Positions 35,646 to 43,808 of a stretch of DNA of 64,000 nt are shown one piece after another. The DNA comes from Pacificispira sp033344895 (GTDB lineage Bacteria > Pseudomonadota > Alphaproteobacteria > UBA8366 > Aestuariispiraceae). A model generated the notes under the pieces. It saw nothing but the letters and a program-made list of their open reading frames with translations, did no database searches and was not told the DNA's origin. The stretch is from contig OZ245920.1 of NCBI GenBank assembly GCA_965229685.1, forward strand, positions 2,852,001 to 2,916,000, written 5' to 3'. How positions within the stretch are numbered: position 1 is the first letter of the stretch; each line of letters opens with the position of its first letter. The position numbers were made by a program, and so were the translations under genes.

Positions 35646-35847
35646 GAGGGTTTGGAAGAAATTATCAGCACTCAATGCGGCCGGCTGCCAACCTACTGAA
35701 AATAAACTATTTCTATTGCAGCAACATACGAATTGGAGGCAAAATTCAGATATGCGGGAGATGCGACTCCCCGCCTGAACTGGCGCCGAAACGCACCTCC
35801 CGTTCGCGAAGAAAAGCAACAACCGCGACAGTAGGAGGCGTAACCTT

Positions 35848-36138
35848 ATGTCAGGTACCGATACCCCGGCCGCCACGGACGGACTTTCCCTGCAGATGAA
35901 GGGCTACCGGCTTTCCACCGCCGAAATTCTCTATCACATGCCCGATCATCCAGGATTGCTGCAAAGCTTCATATGGCAGCATTACGATATCGCCCCAAAA
36001 TATCCCGAACTGCATCGTTTCCTCGACTTCTGGGTCGAGAACATCGATGGACCGCTGCACTCGGTCCGGGTCGCGCGATACGATCTGGTCACACCGGGCG
36101 ACACCCGCTTCACGGATGCGTGGATGCAGATTCACTGA
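35848..36138 (+). CDS. usg: Usg family protein
   Basis: A 96-residue protein of the small alphaproteobacterial Usg family: KGYRLSTAEILYHMPDHPGLLQSFIWQHYDIAPKYP, then FLDFWVENIDGPLHSVRVA. The family was named for linkage to tryptophan genes; its function is unknown. Here it is divergent from groESL rather than near trp genes. TAGGAGGCG lies 8 nt upstream of the ATG, a strong ribosome site. It is convergent with the amidotransferase gene. Confidence 0.92.
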   Translation: MSGTDTPAATDGLSLQMKGYRLSTAEILYHMPDHPGLLQSFIWQHYDIAPKYPELHRFLDFWVENIDGPLHSVRVARYDLVTPGDTRFTDAWMQIH

Positions 36139-36144
36139 GGCGTT

Positions 36145-36918
36145 TCAGACGACAAAGCCTTCGGTCGAGAGCCTTCCGTTCTCGCAGACGGAGATGACAT
36201 GAGCCTGCGGCACGGCGGTCCATCGCGGCCGATCCGTGTCCAGTGGTTCGGATACCAGCGTCAATGCGGCGCTGCCGGCCCCCGTGTAATACAGGGTCGG
36301 CGCCATGGAATCCGATGCACAGCGGAAAGCGAATATCCGGTTTCCGTCCGACAGGACCGCGGTAAACCGCAGGGGGTCGTCAATCCCGGCCTGTGACATT
36401 TCACGCCGCACGATCCCGAGACTTTCCGCCATCGACCCGATAGGGTCGCTGTCCAGTCCCAGTGAGAGCGCAAGCAGGAAAATCAGTTCGGAATCGGTGG
36501 TTCCCTGGCGGCTGAGATAGTACTCGTCCGGCAGCATCTGCTCCAGCTTGCGCCGGATCAGGCCATAACCGCCGATCTGGCCGTTATGCATGAACAACCA
36601 TCGGCCGTGGGCAAAGGGATGGCAGTTGGACCGGGTGGTCGCGGTCCCGGTCGACGCGCGTACATGGGCAAAAAACAGCCGGGACCGGATCTGCGCCGAC
36701 AGATGCTTCAGATTTTCGTCGTTCCAGGCCGGCAGTATCTCACGGTACAGGCCTGGCTCCGGCCGTTCGCCATACCAGCCCAGCCCGAACCCGTCGCCGT
36801 TGGTTTCGGTCTTCGCCTCCGCCGCGTGCAGGCTTTGATGGATCAGGGAATGGTCGGGCTTTGCGACCAGATCTTCCAAAAACAGGGGCGGTCCCCAGTA
36901 AGCCAACCAACGGCACAT
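36145..36918 (-). CDS. class II glutamine amidotransferase (YafJ/EgtC-like)
   Basis: A 257-residue Ntn hydrolase. After removal of Met the N-terminal Cys2 (MCRWLAYWG) is the nucleophile. NGDGFGLGWY, ASTGTATTRSNCHPF and FMHNGQIGG are the glutaminase-site motifs of the YafJ/EgtC group. The start at 36918 is fixed by the need for Cys2; the upstream open frame is irrelevant. EgtC removes glutamate during ergothioneine synthesis, but no egt genes are nearby, so the substrate is open. Confidence 0.9.
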   Translation of the reverse strand: MCRWLAYWGPPLFLEDLVAKPDHSLIHQSLHAAEAKTETNGDGFGLGWYGERPEPGLYREILPAWNDENLKHLSAQIRSRLFFAHVRASTGTATTRSNCHPFAHGRWLFMHNGQIGGYGLIRRKLEQMLPDEYYLSRQGTTDSELIFLLALSLGLDSDPIGSMAESLGIVRREMSQAGIDDPLRFTAVLSDGNRIFAFRCASDSMAPTLYYTGAGSAALTLVSEPLDTDRPRWTAVPQAHVISVCENGRLSTEGFVV

Positions 36919-37130
36919 TATCGAATCTCCGAGACTGCGAACGCGCCGGGCATTTGGGCCCTGCCTGCCGGGGCTTGCAAGGGCTTTGGCAGAATCATGA
37001 CGCAAGGTTTCTGTCGGCGCAGCGCAGCATCGGCGCCGGTATCGTCAATGGCGCGACAGTCATTTGCGAAAATACCGAATACGCATCTGGGCGATTTTCC
37101 GGGCCGCAGTGTTGCCTTAATGTATGTGGC

Positions 37131-38030
37131 ATGCGCATCGCCATCTACTCTCGCGATCACAGCCTGGCAGGACGCCTGGACAAAGACCTGACCGCCCTGA
37201 CCAGGGTGCGGACGACACGTTTCGACGAACGGGACAAAGTCTCTGCGTGGATCATGTCGGAAAAGCCGGCGGCGGCCCTGATCGTGGCAGGTGGCGGCGA
37301 TGCCCATATCGAAACGCTGAAAGTGCTGAGGCCGGTCGCCGAGAGAGCCGGAACGGCGCTCTTGTCCATCCTGAACGGCGATGACGCGGCCACGCCGGCC
37401 GCCGCCCTTGCAGCCGGCGCACAGGAAATCTGCCGTCGCGACGCCCATCCCGCCGAACTGCGAAACCGGATTTCAATACTTCTGGACCTCGCCGAGGCAC
37501 GCGCGGCGCTATGGACGGAAAGGGGAGATCGCCAGTCCCAATCCATCGCTGATGGCTTGACAGGCCTGATGAACCGGCGTGCCTTTCTATCCCGGCTCGA
37601 CGGGGAAATCGCGCGGGCCAGGCGCGGCGACGATCCGCTGGCCGTTGCGCTGATCGATGTCGACAGATTGCAGGAAATCAATGCTCGCCACGGCGTCGGG
37701 ACCGGCGACCATGTCCTGAACGCGGTCGCCGGTCATACGGTTCGCATCCTGCGGGAAATGGACGTGGCGGGCCGGATTGGCGGTACCGAATTCGCGGTCT
37801 GCCTGCCCCAGGTCGGCCTGTCCGGCGGGTCGGCCGTGCTGGACCGTTTGCGGCGCCGGTTGAGCGACCTCGCCTTTCCGCTGCCGCGCGGCAGTCTGTC
37901 GATCACGGTCAGTGTGGGCATTACCGAACTGGATTCGGAAGACCGCGATTCCTCGGACCTGATCAACCGGGCGGATCGGGCCCTCCTGAAGGCGAAGGAT
38001 CGTGGCCGGGACCGACTGGAACGCGCCTGA
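37131..38030 (+). CDS. pseudo-receiver / degenerate GGDEF protein
   Basis: 299 residues. Residues 1-120 follow the receiver fold (RIAIYSRDHSLAGRLDKDL, ALIVAGGGD, SILNGDDAATPAAALAAGAQEICRRDAHPAEL). The phospho-acceptor aspartate is replaced by Gly/Ala in VAGGG, and the conserved lysine by Arg. Residues 135-298 are a GGDEF domain (DGLTGLMNRRAF, IDVDRLQEIN, RIGGTEF). The signature is GGTEF (217-221), lacking the acid needed for catalysis. It may be a c-di-GMP or GTP effector rather than a cyclase. ATG 37131 starts the receiver; the longer open frame upstream is antisense to the amidotransferase gene. Confidence 0.85.
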   Translation: MRIAIYSRDHSLAGRLDKDLTALTRVRTTRFDERDKVSAWIMSEKPAAALIVAGGGDAHIETLKVLRPVAERAGTALLSILNGDDAATPAAALAAGAQEICRRDAHPAELRNRISILLDLAEARAALWTERGDRQSQSIADGLTGLMNRRAFLSRLDGEIARARRGDDPLAVALIDVDRLQEINARHGVGTGDHVLNAVAGHTVRILREMDVAGRIGGTEFAVCLPQVGLSGGSAVLDRLRRRLSDLAFPLPRGSLSITVSVGITELDSEDRDSSDLINRADRALLKAKDRGRDRLERA

Positions 38031-38142
38031 GGCCGATCCCGTCGATCATCGAAATCGGCGATCAATTCCATCGCGAGACATCGTTTCTCAGCCGACTGAA
38101 CCGGCGTTAGCGTGCCCCCTTCACTTTCTGGAGCGGCACGAC

Positions 38143-38394
38143 ATGAACGCACGACATACGCAACCTTCCGGATCAGACCATCGTGTCCTGTTTGATTTCG
38201 AGATCGACTTTTCCAATGGCGGCGGATTGCAGGGCCAGGGATTCCGGCTGGACATCGACGGCACCGACATTTCCGACGATGACCTTGCAGACTATATCGT
38301 CGCCGACATGCGATTGCTGATGGTCGGCGCGGTCCGGATCCTGAACAAACGCATTATCCGCGAAGCGCACAAGCGGGACAGGATGGACCGATAG
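38143..38394 (+). CDS. conserved small hypothetical protein
   Basis: 83 residues, cytosolic. It has a recognisable alphaproteobacterial pattern: VLFDFEIDFSNGGGLQGQGFRLDIDG, then DDDLADYIVADMRLLMVGAVRILNKRII. The function is unknown; the sequence looks like a small alpha/beta domain. The start follows CTGGAGCGGCACGAC. It is convergent with the DUF4169 gene, 4 bp between stops. Confidence 0.75.
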   Translation: MNARHTQPSGSDHRVLFDFEIDFSNGGGLQGQGFRLDIDGTDISDDDLADYIVADMRLLMVGAVRILNKRIIREAHKRDRMDR

Positions 38395-38398
38395 CGGT

Positions 38399-38578
38399 TC
38401 AGTCCCGGTCCAGCTTCTTGCCGTCGAGGTCGCGGTCGACCTTTTCCATACGGGCCCTCTTCTCCGCTTTTTCGGCCTTCGTCCGTCCGAAAAGATGACG
38501 GTTTTCCTCCGCCTTTGCCGATTTCTCGGCACGGTCCTTGCGTTTCCGCATGGTGCGCAGATTGACGATCTCGGCCAT
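38399..38578 (-). CDS. DUF4169 family protein
   Basis: A 59-residue, highly charged helical protein (MAEIVNLRTMRKRKDRAEK, then NRHLFGRTKAEKAEKR). This matches the DUF4169 family, found next to small ribbon-helix-helix or fumarase genes in alphaproteobacteria. Function unknown. The start is set by the family's conserved MAEIVNLR N-terminus. Confidence 0.85.
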   Translation of the reverse strand: MAEIVNLRTMRKRKDRAEKSAKAEENRHLFGRTKAEKAEKRARMEKVDRDLDGKKLDRD

Positions 38579-38697
38579 CAGGTGTCTCCGCCTTGTCGGG
38601 AAGGATTGCTGGTTTAAGCTAATGGCGTTTCGGGTCGGACGTCCAGCGTCGACCCGAAACGCATGTTCGCAGGGGGTGCATCGCAAGGGGGCTTATC

Positions 38698-41301
38698 ATG
38701 ACGGGACCCGCATCCAGGTCTCGCCGCTGGAAATTGTGGGGAAGCCTCGGCTGTGCCGTCGGGCTGCTTGCCGCCCTTTGGTTTGGCCCCCGCATGGTGG
38801 ACTGGAGCCCGTTCAAGCCCGAAATCGCCGCCTTCATGTCGAACGAGCTGGGTGTGAAGGTTGATCTGCGCGGGCCGCTCAGAATCGAACTGCTGCCACA
38901 GCCCCGCATCACCGCGGCGGATATCCGCGTATCTGGTGAAACGGCCAACGGCCATATCCGCTGGCTGCGTGGAAGTTTGAATCCCCGCGCCCTCCTAACC
39001 GGAAGGATGCAGCCGCGCGACGTGGAACTGGTCGAGGCCGACCTGACCCTGCCCTTCATGCAGAACGAGGCAGCGCCCTATGCCGGCCGAACCTCCGTGG
39101 ATGTCCAGGACGGTCGGCTCACCCTCACCGGTGGTCCGACATGGCTGCCGGATACCGTCGAACAGATCGATGGCCGTCTCGCACTGGGTACCGGCAATGG
39201 CCGCCTGTTCGGGTTCGACGGTGAAGCACGGCTTTCCGGCGAACCCGTCGGCATCGCCGTGGAGGGCGATGGCAAGGGCGGATTGGTGCTCACTCTTGCC
39301 CATGGGCCCAGCGCGTCGGACCTTGTTCTGGACGGGGCACCGACCGAGGACGGCGGATGGAGCGGGACGGTCACTCTGATACTGGAGGAGGCCGGCTTCC
39401 TGTCGACCCTGAATGCGGAGGCTGTCACCCGTCTCATCGGCGACGGGGCCGCGACCGTCGACGCCACGGTGACGGTTTCTCCCGCCGGCATCGTCTCCAT
39501 CGGTGCGGAACGGATCGACACGAAGCGCCTGACAGGAAAGGCGACGGCCACCATCGTTCCCGGCCCGCGCAATGCCTTTGATCTGGCGGTAGCGCTGAAA
39601 CGCGCCGACTTTACGGACACGCCGCCCACCCCCGCCTGGATCGCCAGAGATCTGTCCAAGGCGCTCGACGATTTTTCCGGCATCGACGTGACCGCGCGGG
39701 TTCTGGCCGATCGGATCGATACCCCCGGCGGCGCCCTGCGCCAGCTTCAGATCGTACTTGCGGCCGGCGGCGGCTTGGCGGTGATCGAAAACGCATCCGC
39801 CATTCTTCCCGGCGAAACCGATATCAGCCTTTTCGGAAGCCTGCGCCCCGACCAGACGGGATGGGTGGTCGACGGGGAAGTTGCGGTCGTCAGCCCGGAT
39901 GTCCGATCGGCGCTGGTCGCGTTCTATCCCGACGCGATGGCCCCGCTGGAAGCCTTGCCAAAAGATCGGCTGAGATCCGTCGATGTATCCGCGCGTGTCT
40001 ATGCGGATGGCGAAGGTCTGGAGATCACAGAGCTTTATGGTCGGGTCGACGAAACGTCCTGGGCAGGCGCCCTGTCGGCCCGAACGGATCAGGGTGTCGA
40101 TCTTCTTCTGCAAGGGGACCGCCTGAACCTGGACCGTCATGTCCCGCAGGGTAGCGGGGCGACCAAACTGGGACTGGGCCTGCTTGCGGCTTTGCCACCG
40201 ACGACCGCGGGGTCAAATCACAGGCTCTCGCTATCCGTGGATCAGGCTACGATATCGGGCGTCCGAATTGATGGCGCCGGGGCGGAGTTGAGCTACCGGC
40301 CGGCCGAACGGCTGCAAGGCACATTGCGCGCCGCATCCCTCGCCAGCGCCACGGCCACAGGGACATTCGAGGTCGATCTTGCCAATGCTTCCCTGCCCGC
40401 GGACCTTTCCCTGCGCCTGGAAACGCCAACGCCGGATCGTTTTCTCGGCGCCCTCGGCATGCCCGCCCGACAGGCCGCCCGTATGGCATCGCTGGGCGAG
40501 ACAACCGTCACCCTTGATGTCTCGGGAAATCCCAAAGTTGGCTTCGGATATGCCGTCGAAGCCCTCGGCAGCGGCGGCGATGCCCGGATCAGCGGCCTTT
40601 TCGAACCCGGCCCGCAGCCCGTTCTGGAGATCACAAAAGGCGCGTTGAACCTGGGGGATATCAGCCTGTTCCACATTGAAGCCCGATGTAACGGCGCTGA
40701 AGGGGCGGTCTGGCTTTGCAACGGACTGTCTGCCGAAACACCCGGCATGCGATTCTCGGGGGCCCTGCGTCTGGATGGAACGCCGTCCGCCCGACAGGTC
40801 GACCTGACGGTCATGGCGATGGATCTGGACATCGGTCTGTTCGCCGCGCGCAGCGGCTTCCCGGTTCTTCCGGAAGGGGAAATCCGACTGTCAGGCAGCA
40901 TAACGGGACAAGGGCGCAGCCTGTTTTCCGCGCTTGCGACAGCGAGCGGCGATCTGGCGATAAGTGGCGATGTCTCCTTGAATGTTCGCCGCGGTGGTGG
41001 CGGCAAATTCGGAAACTTCGACACGCTGCGCACGCGGCTGCGTGAGAGTTTTGGCACCACCTCGCCCCTGACCGGCACTGTTCAGATCGCGCCGGACACC
41101 CTGGACGCCGATCTGCAGCTGGATGGCAACGGTGCGACCGTGACCGGGAAAATTGGCGTCAGTCGCAGCAGAGACGCCCTGCAGGCCTCGTTGTCGGTAT
41201 ACGGACACCGGACGCCGGACCCGCTGCTGGAGCTGATCGCCACTGGGCCGACCGGCGCGCCGGATGTTCGCCTGAAAGGCCCCTGGATCACTGGTCGATA
41301 G
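38698..41301 (+). CDS. AsmA-family protein
   Basis: An 867-residue envelope protein anchored by one N-terminal helix (residues 11-29) with the rest in the periplasm. The N-terminal AsmA region is FGPRMVDWSPFKPEIAAFMSNELGVKVDLRGPLRIELLPQPRITAADI. The C-terminal AsmA_2 part has 'GDLAISGDVSLNV' and 'LQLDGNGATVTGKIGV'. AsmA/TamB-type proteins form long lipid-transfer bridges toward the outer membrane. AAGGGGG precedes the ATG. It ends 65 bp before the TPP riboswitch and is separately transcribed. Confidence 0.9.
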   Translation: MTGPASRSRRWKLWGSLGCAVGLLAALWFGPRMVDWSPFKPEIAAFMSNELGVKVDLRGPLRIELLPQPRITAADIRVSGETANGHIRWLRGSLNPRALLTGRMQPRDVELVEADLTLPFMQNEAAPYAGRTSVDVQDGRLTLTGGPTWLPDTVEQIDGRLALGTGNGRLFGFDGEARLSGEPVGIAVEGDGKGGLVLTLAHGPSASDLVLDGAPTEDGGWSGTVTLILEEAGFLSTLNAEAVTRLIGDGAATVDATVTVSPAGIVSIGAERIDTKRLTGKATATIVPGPRNAFDLAVALKRADFTDTPPTPAWIARDLSKALDDFSGIDVTARVLADRIDTPGGALRQLQIVLAAGGGLAVIENASAILPGETDISLFGSLRPDQTGWVVDGEVAVVSPDVRSALVAFYPDAMAPLEALPKDRLRSVDVSARVYADGEGLEITELYGRVDETSWAGALSARTDQGVDLLLQGDRLNLDRHVPQGSGATKLGLGLLAALPPTTAGSNHRLSLSVDQATISGVRIDGAGAELSYRPAERLQGTLRAASLASATATGTFEVDLANASLPADLSLRLETPTPDRFLGALGMPARQAARMASLGETTVTLDVSGNPKVGFGYAVEALGSGGDARISGLFEPGPQPVLEITKGALNLGDISLFHIEARCNGAEGAVWLCNGLSAETPGMRFSGALRLDGTPSARQVDLTVMAMDLDIGLFAARSGFPVLPEGEIRLSGSITGQGRSLFSALATASGDLAISGDVSLNVRRGGGGKFGNFDTLRTRLRESFGTTSPLTGTVQIAPDTLDADLQLDGNGATVTGKIGVSRSRDALQASLSVYGHRTPDPLLELIATGPTGAPDVRLKGPWITGR

Positions 41302-41326
41302 CAGCGTGCGCCCTTGCAGGCGGGGC

Positions 41327-41354
41327 TTGACCGAAAGACGCGAATGCGTAGTGT
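41327..41354 (+). promoter_or_regulatory. candidate promoter of the thi operon
   Basis: TTGACC (41327-41332), a 16-bp spacer and TAGTGT (41349-41354) lie just upstream of the riboswitch. The position fits transcription starting a few bases before the aptamer. The -10 is a moderate match. Confidence 0.4.
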
Positions 41355-41366
41355 CGTCCAAAGAAA

Positions 41367-41457
41367 TCTCCTCGGGGTGCCTAATGGAGGCTGAGAGGCG
41401 GCGTGCCGTCGACCCGTGGAACCTGACCCGGTTCGGACCGGCGTAGGGAAGGGAGAT
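41367..41457 (+). promoter_or_regulatory. TPP riboswitch (THI box)
   Basis: It has the hallmark THI-box elements in order: TCTCCTCGGGGTGCC (P1/P2 5' side), GCTGAGAGG (pyrimidine-sensing loop), ACCCGTGGAACCTGA, then GGCGTAGGGAAGGGAGA closing P1. It lies 90 bp before the thiM start. When TPP is bound it should shut off the downstream operon; no clear T-run terminator follows, so translational control is more likely. Confidence 0.95.
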
Positions 41458-41545
41458 AACCGTTTGGCCGCCCCCGGCAGGCCACGCAATCCCCCCGCAG
41501 CCGGTCCCGCATCGTCCGCCCGTGACGAGAAAGGACATCCACGCC

Positions 41546-42319
41546 GTGACGGCCCCTGGAAATGCAATTGAACTGGCCACCCTATCCGCCGATCTGCTGA
41601 ACCGGATCGCGGAGCGGGGCATTCGCGTTCATTGCCTGACGAATTCCGTCGCCGAACCGATCACCGCCAACGCCCTTCTGGCGATCGGCGCGGTGCCAAG
41701 CCTCACGGCAGATTCCGAGGAATTGCCGGACTTCCTGCGCAGTGCGGACGCTCTTCTGATCAATCTGGGCACGCCCAGCGCTGAAAAGAAGGCCGTCCGG
41801 CGACTGGCCGCGACCGTCGCCTCGAAATCCGGCCTACCCTGGGTTCTGGACCCGGTCATGGTCGACCGGTCGGATCGCCGCAGGACCGAGGCCGAAACCC
41901 TGATTGCCGAGCGGCCGACCGCCATTCGCTGCAATGATGCGGAAGCGGCGGCGCTGGCGAATTCAATGACCGGGCTGGCCGGAATCATCGCCTGCACCGG
42001 CGCGGTGGATCGGGTCCGACACGGTACGCGGTTTGCCTCCCTGGCCGTCGGGCACCCGATGCTGGCACGCATCACGGCGACAGGATGCGCCCTCTCCGCC
42101 ATTCTGGCCGCGTTTCTGGCCGTCCATCCGAAAGACCGGCTGGCGGCCGGTCTGGCGGCGCTGGCAGCCTTCGGCGCGGCCGGGGCAGAAGCGGCAGAAC
42201 GTGCGGCGGGGCCGGGCAGCCTTGCCGTGCATCTGCTGGACAGCCTGTCGACATTGGATGCCGAGCGGATCGCCAGGCGGATCGAATCCTACGAACTTCG
42301 CGCGGAGGACAGCGCATGA
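41546..42319 (+). CDS. thiM: hydroxyethylthiazole kinase
   Basis: A 257-residue ribokinase-like enzyme that phosphorylates 4-methyl-5-(2-hydroxyethyl)thiazole for thiamin salvage. Motifs include VHCLTNSVAEPITANALLAIGAVPSL, LINLGT, WVLDPVMVDRS and the anion-hole segment ITATGCALSAILAAFLA. The start is taken as GTG at 41546 because AAAGGA lies 10 nt upstream; an in-frame GTG at 41522 is the alternative. First gene after the TPP riboswitch; overlaps thiE by 4 bp. Confidence 0.93.
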   Translation: MTAPGNAIELATLSADLLNRIAERGIRVHCLTNSVAEPITANALLAIGAVPSLTADSEELPDFLRSADALLINLGTPSAEKKAVRRLAATVASKSGLPWVLDPVMVDRSDRRRTEAETLIAERPTAIRCNDAEAAALANSMTGLAGIIACTGAVDRVRHGTRFASLAVGHPMLARITATGCALSAILAAFLAVHPKDRLAAGLAALAAFGAAGAEAAERAAGPGSLAVHLLDSLSTLDAERIARRIESYELRAEDSA

Positions 42320-42990
42320 CCCGGCCTTCCCTGGACCTGACCCTGTATCTGATCGTAGGCCCGTCCCATGTCGATGGCGACCCGGCTCCGCTGGTGCGGG
42401 ATGCGGTCCGGGGCGGCGTGACCCTGGTCCAGTTGCGCGACAAGACCTCGACGACCGGCGGCATGGTTGCTTCCGCCCGCGCCTTGAAGGCAGCCCTCGA
42501 CGGGACAGGAGTGCCGCTGCTGATCAATGATCGCGCGGATGTGGCGGTCGCAGCCGGTGCGGACGGGGTGCATCTGGGGCGCGACGACCTTTCCCCGGCC
42601 GACGCACGCGCCATTGTCGGATCGGACCGCATCGTTGGTGTGACAGTCAAGAACCCGTCAGAAGCCAGAGCGGTCGAGCCCGGCATCGTCGACTATGCGT
42701 CCGTCGGCGGCGTCTTCTCGACAGAGAGCAAGATCAATCCCGATCCGCCGATCGGCCTGGACGGTCTGCGCGAGATGGCCGCTGTGCTGACGGCCGGGTC
42801 CCCGGGCCTGCCACGGTGTGCCATCGCTGGAATCGATGGAACGCGCGCCGCGGAGGTCATCGCCGCAGGCGTCGACGGTGTCTGCGTCGTCAGTGCCATT
42901 ACGCGTTCGACCGATCCCTTCAACGCCGCGCAGCAATTGCGCGCCGTGGTCGATGCGGCGAAACGCGAGCATGAAAGGTCTTTCGCATGA
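42316..42990 (+). CDS. thiE: thiamin-phosphate synthase
   Basis: A 224-residue TIM-barrel enzyme that joins HMP-pyrophosphate and thiazole phosphate to make thiamin monophosphate. Visible signatures are LVQLRDK, LLINDRADVAVAAGADGVHLG, DYASVGGVFSTESK and GIDGTRAAEVIAAGVDGVCVVSAI. ATGA overlaps join it to thiM and thiD. Confidence 0.95.
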   Translation: MTRPSLDLTLYLIVGPSHVDGDPAPLVRDAVRGGVTLVQLRDKTSTTGGMVASARALKAALDGTGVPLLINDRADVAVAAGADGVHLGRDDLSPADARAIVGSDRIVGVTVKNPSEARAVEPGIVDYASVGGVFSTESKINPDPPIGLDGLREMAAVLTAGSPGLPRCAIAGIDGTRAAEVIAAGVDGVCVVSAITRSTDPFNAAQQLRAVVDAAKREHERSFA

Positions 42991-43808
42991 CCAATACCCC
43001 CATTGCCATGACCATCGCCGGATCCGACAGCGGCGGCGGCGCCGGTATCCAGGCGGATCTCAAGACGTTCTCGGCCCTGGGCGTCTATGGCTGTTCCACG
43101 ATCACCGCGCTGACGGCACAGAATACGCGGGCCGTTACCGGGATCTGCCCGGTCGCGCCGGAGTTCGTGCGGGCCCAAATGGATGCGGTCTTCGACGATA
43201 TCGGCGTCGATGCGGTCAAGATCGGCATGCTGGGCGATGCAGCCCTGATCCGCGCAGTTCGGGACGGTCTGCAGACCCACAAGCCGGACTGGATCGTTCT
43301 CGACCCGGTGATGGTCGCCAAGAGCGGCGACGCGTTGCTGGCGCAGGAAGCCGTCACGGCGCTGGTCGCCGACCTGTTGCCGATGGCCCATGTCGTCACA
43401 CCGAATCTGCCGGAAGCCGCGGCACTGCTGAAGCGCAAGGACGCCATCGACGACCCGGATGCGATGGTCGAAGCCGCACAGGCTCTGCTGGACCTGGGGC
43501 CCGGAGCCGTCGTCCTGAAGGGCGGTCATCTGGCCGGGCAGGATTCCGCCGACCTGCTGATGACGGCGGAGGGCAGCACCTGGCTGCCGGGCCGACGGGT
43601 CAACACGCAAAACACTCATGGGACGGGCTGCACCCTTTCCAGCGCCATTGCCGCCGGACTGGCGAAAGGCGAAACGCTGGACGACGCAGTCAAATCCGCA
43701 AAGGCCTATATCGCAAATGCTATCGCCGCGGCGGACCGTCTGTCGGTCGGCCACGGCCACGGGCCTGTTCACCACTTCCACGCATATTGGGCAGAGGCTG
43801 GAAAATGA
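42987..43808 (+). CDS. thiD: hydroxymethylpyrimidine (phospho)kinase
   Basis: A 273-residue kinase that phosphorylates HMP and HMP-phosphate. It has the ribokinase-fold start IAGSDSGGGAGIQADLKTFSALG, VLDPVMVAKSG and the catalytic NTHGTGCTLSSAIAAGLA. It overlaps thiE and the following TRAP receptor gene by 4 bp each. Confidence 0.95.
   Translation: MTNTPIAMTIAGSDSGGGAGIQADLKTFSALGVYGCSTITALTAQNTRAVTGICPVAPEFVRAQMDAVFDDIGVDAVKIGMLGDAALIRAVRDGLQTHKPDWIVLDPVMVAKSGDALLAQEAVTALVADLLPMAHVVTPNLPEAAALLKRKDAIDDPDAMVEAAQALLDLGPGAVVLKGGHLAGQDSADLLMTAEGSTWLPGRRVNTQNTHGTGCTLSSAIAAGLAKGETLDDAVKSAKAYIANAIAAADRLSVGHGHGPVHHFHAYWAEAGK

Noticed and set aside
36145..36918. Ergothioneine gene egtC
   Set aside because: The protein is of the right class, but no egtB or egtD is nearby, so only the amidotransferase class is stated.
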